The position numbers and the translations under genes were made by a program. This document shows positions 10,961 to 21,830 of a stretch of DNA of 64,000 nucleotides, piece by piece (the stretch's first letter is position 1; each line of letters begins with the position of its first letter). The DNA comes from Cadophora sp. MPI-SDFR-AT-0126 (lineage: Eukaryota; Ascomycota; Leotiomycetes; Helotiales; Ploettnerulaceae). Under the pieces are notes generated by a model that saw only the letters and a list, made by a program, of their open reading frames with translations, was not told the origin of the DNA and ran no database searches. The DNA is taken from NCBI GenBank assembly GCA_020747065.1, contig JAGMVK010000001.1, forward strand, positions 1,984,001-2,048,000. Direction: 5' to 3'.

Positions 10961-12386
10961 AATCGTTTCTTCGGAGTTGCTCGATTGAAGAGGTGGCAGT
11001 TTGCAATCGCGTGCCGCAAATGGCGCAGATGTATATGCAAGTAATCTCTTGCATTTCGGATGCACAAGTCACGATGAAGATACCACTGCCGTGCTGGGCC
11101 GAAAGTCGTCCGTGTTCCGAGATAACTGAGGACCTTACCAATGCTCTGATCCTTTCTCTGCAAGCGCTGTTGGTCTTCGAGAGGCACTACTGTACACATC
11201 AAAAACTTTAAGCTTAAGATTGAGGTTGTTGAGACAAGATTCGCGCCAACCCCACTGAAACACGGCGCCACCGCCCTTGACAATCATAGCTCTTGCGAAT
11301 GCAACACTACTGATGCAGTGGGCATTAGGCACATAGCCTCATTTGACCAGGCTAAGCTGCAGACGTATCTATGTTGAATGATGAGAGTAGCACCAGATTC
11401 AACATCAAGTCGGATGGAAGTTCCGGTTCACATGAGCCAATTGATTCATCAAATTGATTCCTCCCCTTGGGTGTAATAAGCAACCTCACTCATAGCGACA
11501 ATCCTGCAATCCTTACGGACAATGAGGGCCAAACTTGTGATCGTTTTTGATGCAACAGGGGTCGACAGGCTGACTTTCGTATTTCTCGTCCCTGGTCCCA
11601 GGTCGGTCTCCGAACAGGAGACCAACAATCGAGCGCTTCAAGCTTCAGTAAGCCAAGGTTCGGAAAATCAGTAGTGGGTTGCACAGCAGTTTTCTGGTCG
11701 TACAGAACCGTCGGAAGAGAGCCTCGATCTCGCTTTTTATTAAGCCGTTTTCGTACCACTATGAGTTGGACCACTCCGCATTTTATCTTCTTAATCTCTC
11801 GAGTAAAGAGACAATATGTGCTCTTTTGATCGATCTTTGTCTCTGAGGCTCTGAATTTATTTGCAAACAGAAGAGATACAGTAATTGTTCCATGCAGACA
11901 ACATTTTTTAAATTGCAATGCGAGGAATAGATTAGCCTCATATTGGTGTGGGAGAATCGTCCAGTTCAAGACAGGGTATTGAGATCTCAGGCCAAGCTTA
12001 CCGCATGCGTCGAGAAGTCTTGTGTTTGAGCCCATTGGCTCTCACTGCGAATCGAGAGCAAATGAGATGTTGGCCAACCCTGGTTGGGCTCTTGGACAGA
12101 GCCCCATTGGGGGTTGTTGGAGAAATGCTATATCAAATGACCCGGCAGACTGGTAGAATGCACCGAGTGAGAACTCACAATTTCATTCTGACCAAACTTT
12201 CGATATGCGCGCCTCTGATACCTACACACCATGTTTCTATCACTTCTCATTCATCTGGTCCACCCATATCTCTGCAAGCCTGTGGCATCCACATTCCAGA
12301 GGTCGTGTCTCCAGTCTTCCGTGTCAGGTTGCCAACAGCTCTTCTTGCCATGGCAGTCCCAGGACTATGGGTCTGGTCCACGAAGC

Positions 12387-12394
12387 TATATAAA
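12387..12394 (+). promoter_or_regulatory. TATA-box candidate for the gene at 12635
   Basis: TATATAAA lies 241 bp before the proposed ATG on the same strand. The distance implies a leader of about 200 nt, which is ordinary for filamentous fungi. Confidence 0.35.
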
Positions 12395-12634
12395 TGTTGT
12401 CCATAGCCCCAGTCTGTTGGTTTGTTGTGATTTCGAGACGTACGTGCATATTCAAAACCCGCTATCAATTCGTCGCGCTTGCTTCAAGACAGCTACCCAA
12501 CCTCCTTGTGTGGAGAATCAATATCACTACGCGTTCCCTTCTCCTCTTCCCGATTCTTTAAATCTGCACTCATTGCAGCAGAGTCACTTGTGGAACGATC
12601 TTTTCAGCAGATCGAATCCTCGAGACATCTCATT

Positions 12635-13887
12635 ATGAGGAATACCCAATCTGCGTCAACGCCAGCAATGTCAATAGAGATCAACCTAGACACTTCTGCA
12701 AGTCGGAATCCAATGGACCTCGCAAGTCTCCTCAATCCCTTACTTACCCCGCCAACATCAGAAAGTGAGGCAGATTGGGATGAGGCTGGACAAGAAGTTC
12801 ACGAGTCGGCAAATGGCTTCCATACTTGGTACTCTGCTCCTCAACCCATGGAAATTGACGGCGAGCTGCCTACGAATGTAACCTGGGAGCATTATGAGAG
12901 GGATGTGCCAACACTACCACCAATACAACTTGCCCCGTGGTCACGACAGCTCATCAATTTGGCTCATCGACCTGCGCAAAGCCCTCGCACAGCCCAAACT
13001 GTCCAGAGAACAATTGAGAGCGACTCAAGAAGAAGACACTCTTGTGTGACGCCTCGCTCACCTCATCGCCGTCATGACCTTCACGATCGCCGTGGTTCAT
13101 ATCCCCGTCTAAGCATTGCTTCGCGTCCAATGGCATCTCCATCACCGTCATTGCAGTCCGAAAGTTGTCATGAAGGGGAAGTACCCCCAGCTTGGGAAGA
13201 AGAAAAAGAGGAAGCCAACTGGAACGCACTCCAACAAGCCTTATACGCAGGAGCAACTGCATTGGCTTTGGTATGTCTGCGAAGACCGTGGCTTCAGGTA
13301 CCCAGAAATGTACCGTGCGTGGAGGATTCAATTCCCTGGCGAAACCCGAGTACCAGGGCAAGCCTTCTCCAGTCGTCTGTACCGTGAGAACTTCTATCCG
13401 ATCCTAGATGCCAACGGCAATTTCGTTCGTGGCCGTGACGGGAAGCTGAAGATCAAGGCAGTCGGAAAGCGCCGGCGAAACGAAGAAGGCAACAGAGACT
13501 ATCCTTTCAAGTTCTGGGACCATAGCCCAGAATGGGCCCTGTATTGGGACTGGGTCTTGCCAGAGCACAAAGCGATGGCACAAAAGATCCTCGAGGGGCG
13601 AGACTTGGACGAGGCTCAGCTTCGTAAGATATCCTAACTTCTCTTTACTTCAGACATTACTAACTTGGTGTACAGGAAAGGAGAAAGTCCGTCGAGCAAT
13701 CCGCATACACGAGGCGGAAAAACCGGTGAAGAAAGGATGGTTCTCCACACCAGCTCTTCATGCCGCCGCTGTCCGGGAGGCGAAAGCAAAGAATGAGACA
13801 ACGCGGTTCAGCACTTCCCCTACACCAGAAGTGGCCACTGACCAAGGTCGAGAGCCAACAACCACCTTACTGAGCTCAAGATTATGA
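12635..13887 (+). CDS. Fungal hypothetical protein with basic nuclear-type region
   Basis: The N-terminal part (from MRNTQSASTPAM at 12635) is low-complexity and Ser/Pro-rich. The conserved-looking part lies in another frame: a lysine-rich LGKKKKRKPTGTHSNKPYT, probably a nuclear localisation signal, leads into TQEQLHWLWYVCEDRGFRYP and GQAFSSRLYRENFYPILD, then DYPFKFWDHSPEWALYWDWV. The form is like the helix-turn-helix 'Y-T-x-E-Q' proteins common in filamentous ascomycetes; I do not know their function. A clean intron 13624-13675 (GTAAGA...TACAG) joins to a third exon ending at 13887 (TGA). The first frame change needs another intron. The best phase-consistent choice I found is 13046-13190, giving 351 aa, but its GTGACG donor is weak, and a frameshift or a different donor is possible. 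Confidence 0.6.
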
Positions 13888-15643
13888 TCCCGATCCGAAT
13901 AAGCACAAATTTGAATCGGACATCATAGGAAGCGGGGGGATAGCATGCGGATTGGGACTGTCAGGGACCGAGTTGAATGGCTTTTTGGAATAACTCGACG
14001 CGAAATACCCCAGTTTGTACATGTTTGGGCAATATGGAGTTAGAGTCAGTGCGCGAAACTTGTTGGAACCAGGAGTCAGACTCCACGGTCCTGCTCAAAG
14101 TCGGTTGGCTCAGTCATTAAAGTGCGTTTATCTGTAAATGACCACAATTAACGACCTTGTACAAATCATCATTGAGTGGAGTGGAAAACAACTTTCATCT
14201 TGTCATCCCTAATGCGGTATATGCTGCCGTCCCAAACATAGAGGTGACTGAGGAGCACGGAACAACCTCACGTAGCACAGAGGTCGAGTGGGCTGAAGCC
14301 CAAAATCGACGAGATTATGCAAAGGGACTTTTGATCGATGTTGTTGAGTGTACCACAGCATTCACGGGTCTACGCCCATTTTACGCCCATTTTCCATCCC
14401 TTGGTTCGCAGCCACTCCTCCACCTCCTTTTGTCTAGAGATCGGCGCTCTCAGCTGAACCAGCAGCTGCCGTTGGGGAAAAAGCAAAATACAACCACCCG
14501 ACCTGTTACAATAACGGGCATACATGGGCCACCAGGACGCGCCTGGATCATGCAAAAACCCCGTTCTAACTGCACCAACATATGACAAGGGGTTCGGCGT
14601 CGGCGCTTACCTGGTTCGATGTAGCCAGTTCTTCAGCTGCCACGTCCAACTCCCAAAGCCTGTGCTGCATATATGTTCAACAGGTACCGAATGCTCGGGT
14701 TCTTCATGGGACCGAACCCAAAATAGTGGATTTACAAAGGGTTTTGGCTGGGTGTCCCTGTCTGCTTCCCTGTACAGGTCCCGTCTCAAGAAAAAAGCCA
14801 GCGTGCCGCAGGCCGTGATCCTTTGCTTTGCCGAGCCGAATGCCTTGTCATTTGCGGGAAGAAAAGCAACTTTCAAAGCCATCGATGAGGGCGGCCCGAA
14901 GCCAATATTGTTGGGTCACATCCCGGTTCGTTCGAACCGATTATTGCGCTTCATGCGCGCAAAGCACATTGGCTGTATGGCCGTGTGGCGGAATAATAGA
15001 CATTCGGAGACGTCTCTGATGAGATCAGTGCCTGTTCAGATTCAGGGCTTTCGAAAGGCCATTTGTGTGTTGGTATTCTTCTGTGGGGTCGCACTACATG
15101 AGCATGTCACTTGAGAGTATGCAGCGAAAAAAAGATCATTGCTCTTCGAAAAAATCGTCATCAATAAATGTAATACTTCAATCAAGTGCTATTGTTGTTT
15201 TAAAAGATTTCCATTCAATGGACCTGGCAATATCGTCATGTGAAAGCGGGCAAGAAACATGGGAATGTTGAATGCCATATTCAATCTCGATCGTGTTCTT
15301 TGATCGTGCCACACCTCGACAAAATGTGATCGATGCAAGCATCCTGGAAACGACTGCAAGAGGCTTTAGGAATTTCTGCGAGGGATGAATCCCAATATCG
15401 GTGGCGTGTAGGGTGATTCTCCTTCTTGGGATTATCACGTTCAGAACTCTTGTCTCAATTTCCATTGTGTCTTCTCATGCTGCAACTAAAACCAACCTTC
15501 CCCCATCTTGAAGAAATCTCTCCCGCCCGAAAACAAAGACTAGACCCATCTCTCAACGTGCAGCAACCAAATAGAACCGAAAATACCTATAATTTCAACT
15601 TGATTGCGTGCCCTTAAGCAGTGCTCCAACGATCCAGGTGAGC
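13888..15643. other. Intergenic spacer, no supported gene
   Basis: Several open frames overlap here. The longest (plus, 14524-15114, 196 codons) has no recognisable motif, irregular composition and no splice context, so I leave it uncalled. There is a small GGTTCG/CGAACC palindrome near 14926-14939. Confidence 0.5.
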
Positions 15644-17955
15644 TCAAACAAGCTTGAAGTCCCGAATATCGACGCCCCTTTCTCTCAATCGCTCAGGCGT
15701 CAGTGCCGGATTGAAATAAGTTCGGTCGCCAGTTTGCACGTTCTGGAACCACTTCCGAGTAAGCTGGTTCTCATCTTCAGGCTCAGGCTCAACCTCGAGG
15801 GGATGCTCTTGTGTCCCGAACATGATTCTCCAACCAGATGGAAGGGCATTTATTCTTGGATCCTTCTGAGTCTTGATATTGCCTTGCTCGTAAAGAATGA
15901 AGACTCCGTTATGCCGCCGGATTTTCCGTTTTGTCCATCCTAGGGGAAGCTGACCCAGGAAGGCTTCTGCGTTCATGATTCCTGGAACCTAAAGGGTGCG
16001 ACAAGAGGTCAATCTGCTGACCCCAGGTATCTCAAACATCGGAGATTAATACGGCAGACAGGAAGGGGAAGTGATGGTACCACATTGAGATTCGCCGCAA
16101 TAGAAAGGTGTTTGAGATTTGCACTTACGTGGCATTCTCCTACCACGTGAAATTCATGCAAGCAATCCGGTCGAGGACGTAATATCAAGGGCACGCTACA
16201 CCCCAACAAAGTCACAAGAATATCGCCACATTGCGCAGAATCCGGACACATTCCGATGTGACCTCCATCTGTGTTGAAAAACGCCCGCCCACGTAACATA
16301 CTTCGCAATTCTGCCATTACAAGCTCTCTATCTGACCCATCTGATCTGTGACTTTTTCCTGGTTCCTCAAATTCCTCTGAGGCCAGGAGGACATGCTTAC
16401 AAGTTTGTGTTGTCGGGGATCTACCGGATTTCTCTGGTAATGTCTCCTGTATGCGTCCGCCCATGATGGCTTCAATGAAAGCATCCTCCATTGGAGAGCC
16501 CGTTACATATGCAGCTGAAAATGGCAAATGTTGCTTCCAAGCACGGCAAATTTCAATGAGCTCCATATCTGTGCTCTGCCTTGTAAATTCTGTCGCCAGA
16601 ACCTGTATAACCTCCGTCACTTTCACGCCATGAACTGTAAGAATGTCACCATTTTCAATGGAATGGCTAGAGTCGGCTAAGCCATCTGCCTCGTTGTTAA
16701 AGATCACTTCTGGCAAACCTTGGAAAGAAAAATCAGGAATCCAAGATGGGAGTTTCATATCTGACGGCGGGCTTTGCAATACACACCATTGCAGACTACC
16801 TAGTCTCATCTGGCTATTGATCAACGAGATGGTGGTGGCTTTATAGACGTCTTCTGTCCGTAAGGAATAGTCAGGTTTGATGTGTTGCCGATCTTCGACA
16901 CGGAGAATATCGCGGATGCCAAAAAGCCGGTCTCGTTTGTCGGAGCACGATGCCATCCTGGTCAAATGCAAGGCAGACAGTAGAAAATTTTCCATCGTTA
17001 GATTCCTGTTTGAGATCTCTAAAAACCCCTCGAGACAATTCGTTCGGGGATTCTCGATGTTTGGTGCTCCCGGTAAACTGTTAATGCGGTTAATCATCAT
17101 CCATATCCAATACACCCCAAGTCTAAAAAGCTCCCAGTCGATATAATACTCCCCCACAACCACTATTGCGGATGAAGCCAAGGCAATTTCTTGGAACACC
17201 CCTACAAAAATTGGAATCAACAACGACACTTTTGACGCTGCATACGCATTCGCATTTGCTGAGGGCGTTTACTTACAGAGTCTCTCAAACCACTCTCTTC
17301 GTAGCAGACTCCCGATGGCCACCCAACTAGGGAATTCTGCACGCAAAGCTTGCTTGTCGGATTCCAAAGTTTCGGCCCAGGCTTTGGTGTTATATTCGAT
17401 GTCATGATTTGCTGGATCATAGACGACACCTTCCCCTAAACGAGCCAAGGTCTTCAAGGCAAGAGTACTATCTTGCGAACTAGGTCCTAGCCAAACAACA
17501 ACATTCTTCGCATTGCTGAACACCGCACCCATCTGGAGCACTTCCCTGCTCTTTTCCGCGTCATTCTCTTGATTAATGCAGATAGCATCTACCCAGATGA
17601 CCCTTGTTTCCTCGGCTGTTCTGAGATGCCGCAATGCGATGGTGAGGTTGTGGGCAATTGGAAGCACCGAGAAGGAATCAGATATCCCCTTTTGCTCTTT
17701 CAAGGACATTCGATTGATCTCTTTCGCAAGGTGATCTGTCTTCTCTTTCACTTGAACGGAATCAGTTTGTTCCGGATCGCCCCAAGCGTATGACAATGCT
17801 TCATACACCAGATCCGGTGCTTTGATGGCATGGATCATCTCAACTTCGATCTTCTCGGCAGCGACGGGTCCAGGAAACAGCCTGATCAGACGAATCTCGT
17901 CCTGACTAAGGGGAGAGTACTGATAACGAGGTCTCACGACGGAAAAGGGTCCCAT
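15644..17955 (-). CDS. Heterokaryon-incompatibility (HET) domain protein
   Basis: Three exons: 17955-17277, 17201-16129 and 15988-15644; 698 aa from the ATG at 17955 (MGPFSVVRPRYQYSPL). The frame is open to an upstream ATG at 18120, which is less likely. The HET domain is complete: YEALSYAWGDP, then LRHLRTAEETRVIWVDAICI followed by NQENDAEKSREVLQM, and VVVWLGPSSQDS. Intron 1 (75 bp) restores REWFERLWVFQEIALASSA across the junction. Intron 2 (140 bp, GTAAGT) joins VVGECH to VPGIMNAEAFLGQLPLGW, the usual C-terminal block of this family. HET proteins mediate non-self recognition and cell death after hyphal fusion in some fungi; most paralogs have no known role. No frameshift or stop is seen, so this copy looks functional. 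No partner gene (NACHT, NLR) is adjacent. Confidence 0.9.
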
Positions 17956-18734
17956 GATGGTGCCAGCTAAGATTCGGTCTTCATATCGACGGTGGTGATG
18001 TGAGCAAATGGTGCAGAGGCGAAATAAAGAAGGAAACCCGCCAGCTGGCTTGCAGCCGAATCTCAGCCTCATATCCACATAGAGACTAGCGCTGCAGCAC
18101 AACAGCAGTCGAATCAGCATCAGGCCTTATCACACGGAGAATTGATACCTGGTTTCCAAATTGATTCTCAAAGAATGCTTGATCTTTTCAGACTGACAAA
18201 GGTCCCATGCTAATCCACTTCAAGAAAGTAGCACCGAGCTTTAGCGAGCCCTTGGAGTAAACAAGTCTCGAATGTTAGGTAGGCTCGCTAGTCCGCCAGA
18301 GCATGCCATACTCTTTGTAGTAGTGGGGAAGGAATGATCACTGTAATCATTACAGCATTTTCTCGCAACCTATCACCTGGCTCTGACGGAAACCTTGCTG
18401 TTCAAGAAGACGAAGAAAATACTCGAAGCCTGAATAGATTGGAACACCAGAAAAGACAGAGGCGGACAATCCCCAGTACTAAATTGTACCATGCAGAGGA
18501 CAAATCAAATCATTTATCAAGCACTGGGAAGTTCCCATTCCAACAATTACTCGAACAGATTTTTACCAAAACGCTCAGGAAAATGCCCACAAATGCCAGC
18601 CCCAAAGCAAACCAAATATCCGATCTAACGCCATGCCAATGCTGATGCTACCCATCTAGCCCAGAGCCACGAACTCATACATGTACTGTAGATCTCTTCA
18701 CAAAGGGGCCGCCCATTCCATCAAAATATAGGCA
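17956..18734. other. Spacer upstream of HET gene and 3' of glycosyltransferase gene
   Basis: The HET promoter and 5' leader lie here. A plus-strand frame at 18334-18645 has no homology signal and no motif, so it is not called. Confidence 0.5.
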
Positions 18735-21056
18735 TCAAATATCAACGGGCGGCACCCTATCCAGCAGATTATCCCAATTCCCTTCCCCATCTCCTAGCTG
18801 CCCCTCCTTCATAACAAGCAACTGCCTAACCCCACAATACCCACCCCTCTTCGCCGTCCGCTCATAATCAACATAATACCCTTCAGTTCCCCAATATTCC
18901 TTCCCTCGAACTTTTCCCAAGGTTTCCCTCCTCTCTAGCCCTCTCTCATTCTTCACACCCTGCTTCTCACCCTCTCCATCATCATCATCATCATCAAACC
19001 CCCACCCCTCCTCCGCCCGCCTAACAGCCTCCTCCTCCGTCAAATTCGAATGCACCGAAATCCACAACCGATCCTTAACATTCTGGCCCTCCTTCTCTGT
19101 CCGTCGATAATTCCACCTCGGCATATCAGCCCAGTAATTAAGCACTCTCTGGACAGGCGAGAAGAGGCGCTCGAAGCGTTTTGCAAGCCAGATGTAGCGG
19201 TGCGTACTGGCGGAGTAGGATGTGCGGACGTAGGGGTTCACTAATAACCTTGTTAGTGCCTGTCTTTGCATGAATATCCCAGAATATCAAGATCGAATCT
19301 TCTCAACTTCTCAGCTTCTCGAGAATCTCAACATCCCGTCGTTCCGAAGAAAGGGATACCAAAAAAAATCAAGAAAGACCACTTCCCTCCTCCACCAACA
19401 AACCAAACCAAACCAAACCAAACCAACAAATTGAAATAAAGCCAAAACTTACTATAAATCCCCGTATCCCAGCCATCCCCATCCCCTTCCTCACTCTTCC
19501 CCTTCCCCTTCCCCGACGTCGTCAACACCGAATCCGAATCCGGCAAAGCCATAATATCCGCATGGATCAAGCAACACTCGCTCGAATCCCAGAACGGCTC
19601 CGGCTCGCTCCTGAATCTCAAAGGGAGGCTAGGGACGCCGATGCCATTATTCGCTTTCGCTGCTTTGAGCTTCGCGATTTCATTGGCTTTTTGGGCGGGT
19701 TTCTTGGGGGCGTTTTGTGCGGGTGGATGGACTGCGATGATAGGTCAGCTGGGATGTCTAGGTTGATGTCGTAGAGAAGAGGGTAAACATGAAGAGAAAA
19801 AAAGACTGCAAATCAACAACTCGCTTCCAAAAAGGGCAGAAATGTGTGCCTTCCCGGCAGCTCTTCCCAGAGGTGACATACAGCACACTCGTATTAGTAC
19901 AATGCTCAACACTAACTTTTCTTCCACCTTCAATACCCCCTTTCGAAAAGACAAAAATCTTCACAATTTCAAAAATAAAAATAAAATACCCACCATCAGC
20001 ACTCATCCCCCCTCCCCAAAACCACCTCCCCTCAAAAGCCACCATCCCACCCCAACAACTCCTCACCCTCACAGCATCCCTCCCCTCAAGGACATCCCTC
20101 CTACTCCTGCCCTCCCCATCCGCCACGAACCACGGGAAAAGCGGCACCCCGATACTATACCCCTCTACATCCCTCGTCGCAAACGTATCGTAGAACTTCC
20201 AGCTCCGCACGAAATCGACCGCGCAAACGGCCTTGTAGCGAGCTACGCCCGTGGCGTCGAGGTTCGTGCCCCAGAGGAGACGGAGGGCTGAGCTGGGCGT
20301 GAAGTAGATGTCGTTTAGGAAGAGGAGTTTGTCGGGTTTGAGCATCGCTCCTTTGTAAAGAGGTTCAAGCACTTTATTCCTCACCTCCGCCAACCACGCA
20401 ATTCTCTTAACCCTCCTCTCCCCAGTCGGCAACACCGTCCTCCCCACGCTCTCCAAGTCCACCTTCTCCTCCTCCTCACTCACACACCACACCCTCTCCC
20501 TCTCCACGCCCACTCCCCCACTCCCAGCCAACCTCTCCTCCAAACCCCTCAACGCGTCCACCGGCCCCCCATAAACACTAACCCACACCCTGTCTTTCCC
20601 AATCCTCTCCACCAGCTCCAGCAGACTGTCGCCCCAAGCCCCGGATATCAGATCCCCATCTATGATATTCGCGGCTATGAAGACCGTCTCGTTGGCGCTC
20701 TTGCTAAGGTCGAATGGCGGTGCCGAGGAGAGGTTGTACGAGTCGTTGAAGAGCAATTGCCAGGAGAGGAGTACGGCGAAGAGGAATAGGAGGTTTAAGG
20801 GTCGGCAGAGGAGTCGGAAGAGGCGGATAGGTAGGCTTCGAGATGCGCAGCGACGGGTCTTGCGCAGGAGTTGGCGGGGGAAGCGAGGGGGGAGGAATGA
20901 TTTGTTTCTGAGTGGTGGTGGTGGGTTGTGGTGGTACTTGGAGGAGGAAATTGACTCGGATTCGGATTCGGATTCGGATTGTGAGCGTTCGCTGGAATTC
21001 GATCTTCGAGGAACAGGATCGTATCTCGAAGTACGGGGAGTATTTCGTGTAGGCAT
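18735..21056 (-). CDS. CAP59-family glycosyltransferase (alpha-1,3-mannosyltransferase-like), type II membrane protein
   Basis: Exons 21056-19994, 19731-19453 and 19240-18735; 615 aa. A Ser/Glu-repeat cytosolic N-terminus is followed by one membrane helix (LLFLFAVLLSWQLLF) and a luminal catalytic part: ETVFIAANIIDGDLISGAWG, RIAWLAEVRNKVLEPLY, DKLLFLNDIYF and RSCWGGMVAF. Across the introns come FWDSSECCLIHADIM and NPYVRTSYS. These are the blocks of the CAP59_mtransfer family, which includes the cryptococcal CMT1 and CAP59 proteins of Golgi glycan synthesis. Both introns are long for this window (262 and 212 bp) and rich in simple repeats (CCAAA units at about 19403-19426), so the second exon boundaries are the least certain part. 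A TCGGAT repeat near 20959 encodes Ser-Glu pairs. The acceptor glycan here is unknown. Confidence 0.85.
19403..19426. repeat. CCAAA short tandem repeat inside an intron
   Basis: Four to five copies of the pentamer CCAAA lie within intron 2 of the CAP59-family gene. Confidence 0.85.
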
Positions 21057-21830
21057 CGTGTCGTTCCCCTCCTTCCTACCTATGTTTCCCCCTCTATTGC
21101 CGCTCGAAAGTCGTCGCTATCCCGCGGATTTACCGATTATCTTTTCTTAGCCTTCGAGAAAAGAAGGACATGGTCATAATGGACCAGTTTCGAGTTTGAG
21201 AGTGCAAAGTTGGGGAGAAGAGAAGACATGGTGTTGTTGATTTAACCATGTCCCCTCAAGCCACAAGCTACGCATGTGCAAAACACGCGGCGTCAGGCCG
21301 CTGTGAGGCGCCCTGTCCTGTCATTAACAGACTGTACCACATGAAGGATAGGTCGAACCTTATTTGCTGCTTAAAATTCTCTGAATCTTGAGCTTGAAAT
21401 AATTTACCTACTTCTATTAATGTTGTGTATTTTCTCCTTTAAAGAATACAGATCTTGTACTGGTTTTTGCTGCCTACTCTTGAAGTTTTATTTGACAGGC
21501 GTAAGGAGTTGAATGGATTCGCAACCGGGCCGCGGTATCTCAATGTCGTGGACAGCATTCGTGGCATTCCGAGTCAGACCCAAGATACTTACCAGAATAC
21601 AAGAATGTAAGCATCACCAATTAATCAGAATGTGTACAGAAGCTCAATTTTATTTTTGTGACTTCAGCCCTAAGCTCATATCATACAGGACTGCCTCGTC
21701 GCCAATGCACGTATGCCCAGTAGCAAAGCAGCATTGATCAACCATCCATCAACAAGTCCATCATAATCATCAAAAGCAGTGGAAACAAAGACGCAAGCAA
21801 TGCCATGCCAATACACTCAACTTGATCTAT
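21057..21830. other. Spacer between glycosyltransferase promoter and CBM48 gene 3' end
   Basis: Promoter and leader of the minus-strand CAP59-family gene lie on the left side, and the 3' untranslated part of the CBM48 gene on the right. The 74-codon frame at 21513 has no supporting features. Confidence 0.5.

Larger units (their letters stand above)
8186..12634. other. Large intergenic/accessory spacer, 4.4 kb
   Basis: No open frame here shows a family signature. The longest (minus strand, 12035-11490, 181 codons; and minus 8623-8420) show no domain, no clear splice partners and no repeated motifs, and I do not call them genes. The one structured object is the inverted-repeat element at 10797-10960. 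A TATATAAA at 12387-12394 is a plausible promoter element for the gene starting at 12635. Long gene-poor stretches like this usually hold decayed mobile DNA in fungi, but I cannot identify any element by protein. Confidence 0.5.

Noticed and set aside
11490..12035. 181-codon minus-strand open frame
   Set aside because: No recognisable domain, no splice partners and no promoter features. It lies in a gene-poor spacer and is compatible with chance.
14524..15114. 196-codon plus-strand open frame
   Set aside because: No motif, odd composition and overlap with other frames of similar quality. Not enough to call a gene.
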